A stretch of DNA of 64,000 nucleotides from Pseudovibrio brasiliensis (GTDB taxonomy: Bacteria; Pseudomonadota; Alphaproteobacteria; Rhizobiales; Stappiaceae), in NCBI RefSeq assembly GCF_018282095.1, contig NZ_CP074126.1, positions 916,501 to 980,500 on the forward strand, in the 5' to 3' direction. The notes beneath the pieces were generated by a model. It ran no database searches, was not told where the DNA came from, and saw only the letters and a program-made list of their open reading frames with translations. The position numbers were made by a program, and so were the translations under genes. Of the stretch, positions 1 to 7,784 are shown in pieces. How positions within the stretch are numbered: position 1 is the first letter of the stretch; each line of letters begins with the position of its first letter.

Positions 1-5
1 ACCGA

Positions 6-1550
6 ATGAACCTGGCAGAGTGGCTGGCCCGTACAGCCAGAATAACACCGGACGCACCTGCGCTCTTTCATGGAACGCAGCAGATGGCAACCTATGGCGA
101 GTTTGGCGCACGCTCCGCAGCCATCGCCGGTGCGTTGCAGCGGGACTACGGTGTGGCCAGAGGAGACCGCGTTGCCATTTTCATGAAGAACCGCACGGAA
201 TATCTGGAAGCCAGCTACGGCATCTGGTGGTCTGGCGCCGCCGCAATCCCGATCAACGCAAAGCTACACCCGAAGGAAGCCGCGTGGATCATTGAGAACG
301 CGGAGGCCACAGCCGTCTTCATCTCAGATGATGTGGGCGAGGACCTGATCAGGGAGATCGATCAGACCAAAACCAAAGTCATCTCGGTGGATCAGGACAG
401 CTACCAGCACATGCTCAAAGCAGAGCCTCTGGCGGATCCGGTGCCGATCGACGCGCAGGACATGGTCTGGCTGTTCTACACCTCCGGCACAACAGGCCGA
501 CCCAAAGGGGTGATGATGTCCTCGCAAAATATCCAGAGCATGATGCTTGGTTATTATGCAGGCATCGGCACACCAACGCACGAAGACGCCACGCTTTACG
601 CCGCTCCCATGTCCCACGGTGCAGGCATTTACAGTTTCATGCACGTTGTGGCCGGTGGTCGCCACGTTTGCCCGGTCTCAGGCGGATTTGACGCAGCCGA
701 GATTTTGGAAATCGCACCCAAAATCGGCAGGATCGCCATGTTCGCGGCCCCCACAATGGTGCACAGACTGGTGGAAGTCGCCAAAGCCACAGGCGCAACG
801 GGTGAGGGGCTGGACACCATCATCTACGCCGGCGGGCCTATGTATTTCGCCGATATCGTTGAAGCCGTTGACGTTCTCGGCCCACGCTTTGCGCAGATCT
901 ACGGGCAGGGCGAATGCCCCATGGCCATCACCGTGCTGAGCCGTGAGCAGGTCTGCGACAGAAAACATCCCCGATGGCAAGAAAGATTGAAGTCAGTTGG
1001 GGTAGCTCAAGTCGCGTCTCGTGTCCGTGTGGTAGGAGAGGACATGAAAGACCTGCCCAATGGTGAGATTGGCGAGATTGTCGTGTCCGGTTCGGCAGTC
1101 ATGCTGGGCTATTGGAACAATGAGGACGCAACGGCATCCACGATCATCGATGGCTGGTTGAAAACAGGCGACATGGGTGCGCTGGATGAGGATGGGTTCC
1201 TCACCATGCACGACCGCTCGAAGGATATGATCATCTCGGGCGGATCCAACATCTATCCTCGCGAAGTGGAAGAAATTCTGCTGATGCATCCGGATGTATC
1301 TGAAGTCGCAGTAGTCGGTCGGTTCCATGAAGAGTGGGGCGAAGAGGTGGTGGCTATCATCTCTCCAGAGAAGGGAAAGACCGTCGATTTCGCAGAGCTC
1401 GACCAGCTCTGCATTGACAACATCGCGCGTTTCAAGCGTCCGAAGCAGTACATCGCTATGGAGCAGTTGCCAAAGAACAATTACGGCAAGATCCTGAAGC
1501 GAGACTTGCGGGAGATGCTGAAGGGACCGGAGAAAGGTGGATCAGTCTGA
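6..1550 (+). CDS. Acyl-CoA synthetase (AMP-binding, ANL superfamily)
   Basis: This 514-residue protein would activate a carboxylic acid with ATP to the acyl-adenylate and then the CoA thioester, in the cytoplasm. The phosphate-binding motif YTSGTTGRPKG lies near residues 158-168. The hinge motif GWLKTGDMG lies near 382, and the C-terminal catalytic lysine motif NNYGKILKRDLR is at the end. Length and motifs are those of a complete enzyme, so the ATG six bases into the window is probably the true start, although its ribosome-binding site lies outside. The acid substrate cannot be read from sequence; medium or long-chain fatty acids or an aromatic acid are possible. The stop codon shares one base with the next start (TGATG), so the pair is translationally coupled. 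Confidence 0.88.
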   Translation: MNLAEWLARTARITPDAPALFHGTQQMATYGEFGARSAAIAGALQRDYGVARGDRVAIFMKNRTEYLEASYGIWWSGAAAIPINAKLHPKEAAWIIENAEATAVFISDDVGEDLIREIDQTKTKVISVDQDSYQHMLKAEPLADPVPIDAQDMVWLFYTSGTTGRPKGVMMSSQNIQSMMLGYYAGIGTPTHEDATLYAAPMSHGAGIYSFMHVVAGGRHVCPVSGGFDAAEILEIAPKIGRIAMFAAPTMVHRLVEVAKATGATGEGLDTIIYAGGPMYFADIVEAVDVLGPRFAQIYGQGECPMAITVLSREQVCDRKHPRWQERLKSVGVAQVASRVRVVGEDMKDLPNGEIGEIVVSGSAVMLGYWNNEDATASTIIDGWLKTGDMGALDEDGFLTMHDRSKDMIISGGSNIYPREVEEILLMHPDVSEVAVVGRFHEEWGEEVVAIISPEKGKTVDFAELDQLCIDNIARFKRPKQYIAMEQLPKNNYGKILKRDLREMLKGPEKGGSV

Positions 1551-2053
1551 TGAAGACCTTTGAAATTCGTAGTGCTCGCTCAAAAGATATCTCGCAGATC
1601 GGAACTGTCGGTCTGGCCTCATGGAAACGGGGCATCGGCCCCCATGTGCCGCAGGTGGCACACGACACCATGAGCAAAGCGTCCTTCACGGATTTTGCAA
1701 GTGCCTGTCTGGATCAGATTGTGGTGGCCGTGAAAGAAGACCGCGTGCTCGGCTTTGCAGCCACAGAGCACGCCGACAACTTCATCACCGACCTCTGGAT
1801 CGACCCGGACTACGAAAGCAGCGGACTGGGCACCGCACTGGTGGAAGAAGCCGAACGCCGCATCGCGGCCCGCGGCTACCACACCGCAGAAATCTCGGTC
1901 CTCATCCAGAACGACCGGGCCCTGGGCCTCTATCACCACATGAAGTACGAGGACGTGTTCGAGGCAACCAAGTTCGACGAAGACCTCAACTGCGAAATCA
2001 CCTACATCCGCCTCCGCAAACACCTCCCGTTTTACGCCGAAGAAATCGCCTGA
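1550..2053 (+). CDS. GNAT-family N-acetyltransferase
   Basis: A 167-residue acetyltransferase of the GNAT fold, which moves an acetyl group from acetyl-CoA to an amine. The acetyl-CoA pyrophosphate-binding loop is visible as ESSGLGTALVEEAERR near residues 86-101, followed by the usual ISVLIQNDRALGLYHHMKYE segment of motif B. The acceptor is unknown. The gene overlaps the stop of the acyl-CoA synthetase by one base. One inference is that it modulates that enzyme by lysine acetylation, as protein acetyltransferases do for acetyl-CoA synthetase; a small-molecule substrate is equally possible. Confidence 0.8.
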   Translation: MKTFEIRSARSKDISQIGTVGLASWKRGIGPHVPQVAHDTMSKASFTDFASACLDQIVVAVKEDRVLGFAATEHADNFITDLWIDPDYESSGLGTALVEEAERRIAARGYHTAEISVLIQNDRALGLYHHMKYEDVFEATKFDEDLNCEITYIRLRKHLPFYAEEIA

Positions 2054-2293
2054 GGAGAACCCTCAGGCATGCCCCGGTGGAGTGGGGAGATAATATAGCT
2101 GCTGCCTACAAACGCGTTTAACTCATGCCGAAGTTGGAAATGTTGTAGCTATATCAATAGGCTGTGATGATTGTGGCTTACAGCGTTGTCGCTAAACAGT
2201 CAGTGACTTCTCAGTTTTTCTTGTCCGGTATGGTGGCTTGGTGTAGATGGACTTCTGGTAACCATTCCTTCCCAAGTACCCAAAGGTGACCAA

Positions 2294-2644
2294 GTGAGCA
2301 GTGCCGAGAAAGTTGAGCCGGATGCGTTTGTGGCGATTTGCCCGTCGAGGCAGGTGCTGGTGCGGTTGGCTGAAAAATGGACAATGCTTACGATTGTTGC
2401 TCTTGAGGGCGGGCCACTACGGTTTGGAGATTTGAAGCGGAAGGTGGAAGGCGTTTCGCAAAAGATGTTGACCCAAACTCTTCGAAACCTCGAGCAGGAC
2501 AAGCTCCTCACGCGGAAGGTGTATGATGAAATGCCGTTACGGGTGGAGTACGAGCTGACCGCCTTAGGCAAAGACCTCTTGCCTCTCATCAAACAAATAA
2601 AGCAGTGGTGTGAAGCCCATTTCAATGAGATTGTGGCGCAGTAA
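2294..2644 (+). CDS. HxlR-family winged-helix transcriptional regulator
   Basis: A 116-residue single-domain DNA-binding protein. The HxlR pattern is clear: an N-terminal Cys in AICPSRQVLVRLAEKWTML (about residues 15-33), then ALEGGPLRFGDLKRKVEGVSQKMLTQTLRNLEQDKLLTRKVY and the LTALGKDLLPLIKQI tail. Members of this family sense electrophiles, redox state or small metabolites and often control a neighbouring oxidoreductase. Translation appears to start at GTG. The nearest candidate target is the dinucleotide-binding oxidoreductase at 3125, whose upstream region has a dyad of the right type. Confidence 0.87.
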   Translation: MSSAEKVEPDAFVAICPSRQVLVRLAEKWTMLTIVALEGGPLRFGDLKRKVEGVSQKMLTQTLRNLEQDKLLTRKVYDEMPLRVEYELTALGKDLLPLIKQIKQWCEAHFNEIVAQ

Positions 2645-3124
2645 CACGTGAGATGAGCCAGGCAGAAACGAATTGCTGCACGTCATATGATGCACCATCG
2701 CATCAACTCATCCAACGCACTGATTGAGTGAAGCCGAAGCTTAATTGCAGGTTAAAGTCTGTCGCTGGCAGCACTCACAGTTCCTCGGCAATGCCCCTCA
2801 AGTAAGGTGCTAATTAGCGTTCATTGCACCTATCAACCCCATCGAAAATTGCTGCATTAAGCGAGCAATAACAGGGTCGGGCGAAAATTTCCTGCTCTTC
2901 TAAGCTCAAAAACATATCTGCTCTTTTGCATGCTTTTTATCAATCTCAACTAGTTGAAATAATTTACTTTATGATGGAAAGACGCCTTAGTTTAGCTTTC
3001 TGACCACCCTCTTTTTCTATCATCACAGCAAAAAAGCGGACATAGTTACCATCAGGTACCTAATTGACTATAGATACTAGATTGCAGATTTATACTCCAT
3101 CTTGAAGCAAGATTGGAGCAGCAG
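2645..3124. other. Non-coding stretch, 480 bp, with two dyads
   Basis: No convincing gene lies here on either strand and no RNA gene was recognised. Two symmetrical elements stand out: the 12-bp perfect palindrome TCAACTAGTTGA at 2946-2957, and the inverted repeat at 3044-3061 annotated separately. The stretch is AT-rich towards its right end and presumably holds the promoter of the oxidoreductase at 3125. I could not assign a -35/-10 pair with good spacing. Confidence 0.5.
3044..3061. promoter_or_regulatory. Candidate HxlR operator
   Basis: AGTTACC-ATCA-GGTACCT is an inverted repeat with 7-bp arms, one mismatch and a 4-bp centre. It sits 64 bp upstream of the oxidoreductase start, and an HxlR-family gene ends 400 bp before it. 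The assignment to HxlR is inference from position and dyad size. Confidence 0.35.
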
Positions 3125-3715
3125 ATGAAAATTGGAATCTTAGGTGCAGGCAACATTGGTACACGCCTTGCAGAACTGGCCCGCGCAGCAGGGTATGATG
3201 TGTTGGTTGGCAGCCGTAAAGGTGACGTATCACTCGCTGATGCATCCAGATACGGCGATATCATCCTCATTGCCGTCCATTACCACGCCGTGGAAGATGC
3301 ATTGAAACCGTTGAGCGAACTGCTTGCCGGGAAGATCGTGATTGATGCAACAAACCCTCTCAATGACGATTGGTCACCACGCCTACTGGGAGAAAACACC
3401 TCAGCCGGAGAAGAGATCGCAAAGCTCTTGCCGAACTCCAAAATCGTAAAGGCCTTCAACACAGTCTTCGCAGACATCATGAATACAGAAGGTCTTTCGC
3501 GCAATGGCAGTGCAGTGACAGCCTTCGTCGCTTCCGACCATGATGATGCAGTTAAGACAGTTGCGGACTTCGCAAGAACCATCGGTTTTGCGCCTGTCAC
3601 AGCCAACAAGTTGATGGTTGCACGCTATCTGGAAGCAATAGCACACCTGAACATTGAGTTGGCTGTTGGACAAGGCGGAGGAACCAACGCGGCATTTCTG
3701 TTCCATCGCGGTTAG
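3125..3715 (+). CDS. NADPH-dependent F420 reductase-like oxidoreductase
   Basis: A 196-residue Rossmann-fold protein of the F420-dependent NADP oxidoreductase (NADP_F420_oxidored) family. The dinucleotide-binding GILGAGNIGTRLAE stands at residues 4-17, followed by VLVGSRKGD, where an Arg after the second strand fits NADPH binding, and later DATNPLN and VKAFNT, typical of this group. Bacteria outside the actinobacteria rarely make F420, so the real substrate is probably another oxidised cofactor or small ketone; this is not determined by sequence. ATG at 3125 is chosen because GGAG lies seven bases before it; an in-frame TTG twelve bases upstream has no such site. It lies 16 bases before the hydrolase gene, a likely operon partner. 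Confidence 0.8.
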   Translation: MKIGILGAGNIGTRLAELARAAGYDVLVGSRKGDVSLADASRYGDIILIAVHYHAVEDALKPLSELLAGKIVIDATNPLNDDWSPRLLGENTSAGEEIAKLLPNSKIVKAFNTVFADIMNTEGLSRNGSAVTAFVASDHDDAVKTVADFARTIGFAPVTANKLMVARYLEAIAHLNIELAVGQGGGTNAAFLFHRG

Positions 3716-3731
3716 ATGAGAGACTCTGAAG

Positions 3732-4607
3732 ATGCCGATCAAAAGGATCAGCTTTGATGTTGCAGGAGATCAACTCATTGGCAATCTCCACTTGCCTTCC
3801 AGCAAAGGTGTTCATCCCGCTGTCGTAACGTGCGGCCCAATGACATCCGTAAAGGAGCAAGTGACGGGAACCTATGCTGCAGAGTTGGCCAGACAGGGTA
3901 TTGCCGCGCTTGCGTTTGACCATCGCCACTTTGGCGAAAGCGCCGGGGAACCAAGGCACTATGAGTTCTACAAGAATAAGATTGCGGATCTCAAAGCAGC
4001 GTTTCACGCCCTGTCAGCTCAGCCTGAAGTTGCCTCGCATCAGATAGGTGCAGTCGGTATCTGCCTTGGTTGTGGTTACATGGCGCATGCAATTGCAAAC
4101 CGGTCGGACATTCGCGGCTTTGTTGGTGTTGCCGGGTACTACCGTGATGTTGAAGCCATGAAAGCTGCCGACCCAACGGGCTTTGCCAATAAAGTTGCGC
4201 AAGGCAAGAAGGCGCGGATGCATTACGAGAGGACAGGTTATGTCGAAACCATCCCTGCAGCAGCGTTGGGCCAGGATGCTGCAATGACGATGCAATCTAC
4301 ATTCGACTACTACACAAAGCGAGCCGTTCACCCGAACTACGAAAATCGCTTCGCTGTCATGTCGCGCGAGTACTTTCTGGGGTTCGACGTACAAAGCGCT
4401 GTGCCGCACATCAAGATGCCCTTTCTTATGGCGCACGGACCCAATGCGCTCAACCCATCGTGGGCAGATAAATTCTACAAGGCAGTGCCCGGTCTTAAAG
4501 AAAAAACAAGCATTTCGTCAGAAGGGCAGACGGATATCTACGATAATCCTGAGATCGTAAAGGCCACCGTGTCACAGGCAGTCGAGTTCTTGTCACGAGT
4601 TCTCTGA
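3732..4607 (+). CDS. Alpha/beta hydrolase, dienelactone-hydrolase-like, probably missing catalytic His
   Basis: A 291-residue cytoplasmic alpha/beta hydrolase. The nucleophile elbow reads VGICLGCGY with Cys near residue 111, so it is GxCxG rather than GxSxG, as in dienelactone hydrolases. The oxyanion strand GPMTSVKEQ and the DHRHFGES motif are present. Near the C-terminus the family normally has a catalytic His two residues before an acidic D-hydrophobic-Y motif. Here the segment is EGQTDIYDNPE, with Gln near residue 266 where that His is expected. The protein may therefore be a weak hydrolase, use another base, or serve a non-enzymatic role. It probably shares a transcript with the oxidoreductase before it. 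Confidence 0.78.
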   Translation: MPIKRISFDVAGDQLIGNLHLPSSKGVHPAVVTCGPMTSVKEQVTGTYAAELARQGIAALAFDHRHFGESAGEPRHYEFYKNKIADLKAAFHALSAQPEVASHQIGAVGICLGCGYMAHAIANRSDIRGFVGVAGYYRDVEAMKAADPTGFANKVAQGKKARMHYERTGYVETIPAAALGQDAAMTMQSTFDYYTKRAVHPNYENRFAVMSREYFLGFDVQSAVPHIKMPFLMAHGPNALNPSWADKFYKAVPGLKEKTSISSEGQTDIYDNPEIVKATVSQAVEFLSRVL

Positions 4608-4746
4608 GCGACTGATCTGCAAAACAACAGAATGAATGGAAGGCAGCAACAGTGGTGTTCTGCCAATGAAGGAGTGCGCCTTGTGCGCAGCCTCACCGAT
4701 TTGCCCTCCCAAACAATGTGCAGGGCCCATCAACCTGCACCGCAAA

Positions 4747-4778
4747 CAGCTGTCCGTACTTTTAAGTCTGGACAGCTG
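4747..4778 (+). promoter_or_regulatory. Hairpin in the leader of the exported cupin gene
   Basis: CAGCTGTCC (4747-4755) pairs perfectly with GGACAGCTG (4770-4778). Inside the 14-nt loop ACTT (4758-4761) can pair with AAGT (4764-4767). It ends 25 bp before the cupin ATG. It could be an operator dyad or a leader RNA hairpin; no T-run follows, so a simple terminator is less likely. Confidence 0.45.
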
Positions 4779-4803
4779 AACTCTCAGAAAATGGAGACAA
4801 CCC

Positions 4804-5235
4804 ATGTTTATGAAGCAAGTAACGACCGGAATTTTCACTGCTGCAGCAATGGTGAGTTTATTGGCATCAGCTCAAGCAGCAGATGAAAAACACATCTTCA
4901 CGTTTAATGATGTGGCATGGCAGGAAACCGGGCTGGAAGGGGCTGAAATGGCGGTCTTGTGGGGTAAGGAAGAAGATGGCAGCGCTGTCTATGCCTTCCG
5001 CATCCAGCCAGGAGTTGGCATCCCAAACCACACGCACTCCAACGATTACTGGGGCATGGCAATTCAGGGAAATTGGGCACATATCGATGAGGAAGGCAGA
5101 GAAGTTATCACTGCACAAAACGCATTCGTCCGTATCAAAGCGGATGACGTTCACTCAGATCGCTGTGCCGGCCCGGAAGTCTGCATCAACGTGCTCGACT
5201 TCAATGGTACCCGCGACATCGCATTCCCCCAATAA
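4804..5235 (+). CDS. Exported cupin-domain protein
   Basis: A 143-residue protein with a Sec signal peptide: positive MFMKQ, a hydrophobic core GIFTAAAMVSLLAS, and AQA at residues 23-25 as the likely cleavage site before ADEKHIF. The mature part is a single small beta-barrel with the cupin motif PGVGIPNHTHSNDYWGMAIQG around residues 70-90, whose His residues would bind a metal, and a later CAGPEVCINV segment with two Cys that could form a periplasmic disulfide. Substrate and partners are unknown. A 196-bp gap with a hairpin separates it from the hydrolase, so it probably has its own promoter. Confidence 0.75.
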   Translation: MFMKQVTTGIFTAAAMVSLLASAQAADEKHIFTFNDVAWQETGLEGAEMAVLWGKEEDGSAVYAFRIQPGVGIPNHTHSNDYWGMAIQGNWAHIDEEGREVITAQNAFVRIKADDVHSDRCAGPEVCINVLDFNGTRDIAFPQ

Positions 5236-5654
5236 GTGCGAAGCAGGCCACCACTCATAACAGAGCAAGCTGCTTAGCAACCGTGCGAAAGCAACTTGTT
5301 ACTCCCATAACAACAAGAACTGAGTGTGCCTCCAAACAGGCCCATAAGTCCCTCAACTTACGGCCTGCGTGAGGCAACACATCTCCCAATCATTGCAGCT
5401 CACTGCAACACCTCGCCCCGGTATTCTCTCAAGAGTGCTGGGGCTGCTTGTTAAATGGAGAGTGTCGTCATCAAAGGCCGTTGAGAAAATATGAGAGTGC
5501 CTTTAGTTCGATGCTTTGCCGTCATGGCAAAGCCTCTCAACTCATGCTGGGAGCACTCGAACGCCAACTTATGGTCTTCGACACTAGCAATGATCTTTCG
5601 CATGCCTAATCACCGCAATGCACGGAATGCCTGCTTTACCCGCAACTCACCAAA
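5236..5654. other. Gene-free stretch with three hairpins
   Basis: No credible gene is seen between the cupin stop and the radical SAM stop. Three dyads follow one another. The first pairs CAGGCC (5337-5342) with GGCCTG (5362-5367), plus inner TAAGT/ACTTA. The second pairs GCCCCGG (5415-5421) with CTGGGGC (5438-5444, one G-T). The third is nested: GTTGAGA (5480-5486) pairs with TCTCAAC (5535-5541), enclosing GCTTTGCC (5513-5520) with GGCAAAGC (5526-5533). The hairpins lack T-runs. They may be terminators for the converging genes, or part of an unannotated structured RNA. Confidence 0.5.
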
Positions 5655-7493
5655 TCAATTGTACTGTGCACCGACTTTCTTCGCAGCAACCCGATCCCGT
5701 AGTGCTTGTGCTTTTTTCTTCTTCTCGACGGCGGCTTCTCCTCCGGCAGTGTCTTTGTAAAGGCGGAGGCCTTCCTCTTCTTCATCGCTGCTTTTCTGAA
5801 GGGCTGTATCAGTATAGCTTTTGCGGTCAGGTGCTTTGAGAAGCTTGTAATAGAGCCAGTAGTAGCGAGAACCTTCCTTCAGGTAGCTCATGGATTTGCT
5901 GATGATCTCAGCAAAGTACTTGGAATAAAAAGCGAAAGGACTTTCAAGTGGCAGCGAGCTGCGTCTGTCTTTTCGGTATTTCAGGCGGAAGAAACCGCCT
6001 TCCAGGGGATGGACACCCTCCAGCTTCACCATGAGATAGAAAAACAGCATCAAAAAGAGCTTGTTGCTCGGTCGCCCCTTAGGGTGAGTTGCGGCTCTTC
6101 GCAGAACGGTCTCAATATGCTCTGGTGAGTAATAGGTCATCCACGCTTCCAGATACACATTTTCCCATTCCTCATCGCTCATCTTGTCATGATGCGCGAC
6201 CCGGTGGTTTAGGTCATACTTGTTGAGATCTTCATCCATCCATATGTTTTTACGATACAAATTCAGATGATCCTCAGAGCCGGGAAGAGGCGTCAGATAG
6301 AAGAACTCCAGCAGGTCCAGCGGCAGTTCTTTCTTGATGATCTCGATATCCCGCAGGATGCTTTCGCGGGTATCAGAGGGGAAACCAAGGATATAGCCTG
6401 CATATGTTGTCGCGCCGTGAGCCCGCCATTCCTGCAGCATCTCGCGATATTCAGTAATCTTATTCTGGCGCTTCTTTGCGGCGAGCAGATTGTCTGGATT
6501 GATGTTCTCCAATCCAATAAAGACCCGGGTTACGCCCGCCGCACACGCCTTTTCAATGAACCGGTCAATGCGGTGGCACAGGGTATCAACCTGAATGATG
6601 AACTTGATATTGAACCCATGGTTTTGACGAAGATCGATGATGCGATCAAACAGGGCTTCCCAGTCCTTATTCCGCGCAAAATTATCGTCAGTGATAAAGA
6701 ACCGATTGATACCCTGCGCGTAGTTGCGGCGAATAATGCGCTCAACGTCATCGGCTGACCGACTGCGGCTCTTGCGGCCCTGCACATTGATGATGGTGCA
6801 GAATGAACATTGATAGGGACACCCGCGCCCCAGATCGAAAGAGGAGTGGGATCCCGCCGTCCGGATGATGTGCTTCTGCGGCAAGATCGGATCGGGCTGA
6901 CTGTCCAAATTCGGCAGATCATTCATGAAGTTATAGAGCGGCTTCAGGGTGCCATGCAGCGCATCTTCTAAAACTTCATCCAGCCGCTGGTTCTCAGCTT
7001 CACCCGCAAAAAACGAGATGCCCTCATTTTGTGCGTCGACAATCTGCTGCGGAATCTCAGGAAGCATTGAGACGCAGCCTGAGATGTGAAAACCGCCGAT
7101 GCACACCTGAATATCAAGCGCTCTGAACTGACGCGCCAGATCCAGCGCTCGCGGAAACTGGTTGGATTGCACACCCGCCAATGCGATCAAGGCGCTGCCG
7201 CCGTCCTTGCGTACCATCTTGGCGATACGCTCCGGCTTCACCCGCCTGTTCGTTTCATCATAACTGTGAAGCTTCAGCTCCACGCCATCACCCAGCACGT
7301 TCCTGTTCTGGCAATCCTCCGCCAGTCCATAAAGGCAGGCAAGCGTGTTGGAAGGAATGGCAGAGCGCAGCCATTGGATGGGATAGCCCTCATCATCGTA
7401 ATGCGTAGGCTTGATGATTATGAAGTGAAACTTGCTGGGCTTCCCTTGGACGTTTGCCCGTGATTTTCTGCCAACATCATAATGAATGCCCAT
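5655..7493 (-). CDS. Radical SAM protein with N-terminal cobalamin-binding-like domain, function unknown
   Basis: A 612-residue protein with the architecture of B12-binding radical SAM enzymes. An N-terminal Rossmann-like region (about residues 20-200, ALAGVQSNQFPRAL and VCIGGFHIS) precedes the radical SAM barrel. That barrel opens with GRGCPYQCSFC near residue 220, which is the Cx3Cx2C ligand set of the 4Fe-4S cluster that cleaves S-adenosylmethionine. The classical DxHxxG cobalamin base motif was not found, so the cofactor would bind base-off or not at all. The C-terminal 200 residues are highly basic (KYRKDRRSSLP; a Lys-rich end with VEKKKKAQALRDRVAAKK). Substrate unknown. It stands alone, with an AAGG site ten bases before the ATG. 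Confidence 0.82.
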   Translation of the reverse strand: MGIHYDVGRKSRANVQGKPSKFHFIIIKPTHYDDEGYPIQWLRSAIPSNTLACLYGLAEDCQNRNVLGDGVELKLHSYDETNRRVKPERIAKMVRKDGGSALIALAGVQSNQFPRALDLARQFRALDIQVCIGGFHISGCVSMLPEIPQQIVDAQNEGISFFAGEAENQRLDEVLEDALHGTLKPLYNFMNDLPNLDSQPDPILPQKHIIRTAGSHSSFDLGRGCPYQCSFCTIINVQGRKSRSRSADDVERIIRRNYAQGINRFFITDDNFARNKDWEALFDRIIDLRQNHGFNIKFIIQVDTLCHRIDRFIEKACAAGVTRVFIGLENINPDNLLAAKKRQNKITEYREMLQEWRAHGATTYAGYILGFPSDTRESILRDIEIIKKELPLDLLEFFYLTPLPGSEDHLNLYRKNIWMDEDLNKYDLNHRVAHHDKMSDEEWENVYLEAWMTYYSPEHIETVLRRAATHPKGRPSNKLFLMLFFYLMVKLEGVHPLEGGFFRLKYRKDRRSSLPLESPFAFYSKYFAEIISKSMSYLKEGSRYYWLYYKLLKAPDRKSYTDTALQKSSDEEEEGLRLYKDTAGGEAAVEKKKKAQALRDRVAAKKVGAQYN

Positions 7494-7632
7494 AAGTTAT
7501 TGCCTTTATAACGCAGAAAAGACGGGCACTAAGCTATGTACTAGCGCCATCCAGAAAGAGTACTCTGCGTAAACTAAGGCATTTTATTGGTCAGTGAGCC
7601 ATTCAAATTTGGAGTAACCCAATAGAATGAAA

Positions 7633-7653
7633 AGGCTATTTTATAAATAGCCT
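7633..7653 (-). terminator. Terminator-like hairpin downstream of the ABC ATPase gene
   Basis: AGGCTATTT and AAATAGCCT form a perfect 9-bp stem around a 3-nt loop. Read on the minus strand it is followed by TTTTC, consistent with ending the iclR-ABC ATPase transcript 130 bp after its stop. The rest of the 290-bp gap (7494-7784) shows no gene. Confidence 0.5.
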
Positions 7654-7784
7654 ATACTTTTCAATGAGTACTGAGAAACTACTCGAATAATCGTAACTCA
7701 TAATCCGCGGGATGCTTATACACGCCGCCCTGAGGTTTTCCCTCCAGCTGTTCAAAACAAGAGCAACAGCGAGCCTCGCAGCCG

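Noticed and set aside
4632-4886. Small frame upstream of the exported cupin
   Set aside because: It overlaps the signal-peptide gene in another frame, covers the hairpin, and lacks a ribosome-binding site.
5491-5760. Small plus-strand reading frame overlapping the hairpin region and the radical SAM 3' end
   Set aside because: It crosses the nested hairpin, has no ribosome-binding site and no family pattern, and most of it is antisense to the radical SAM gene.
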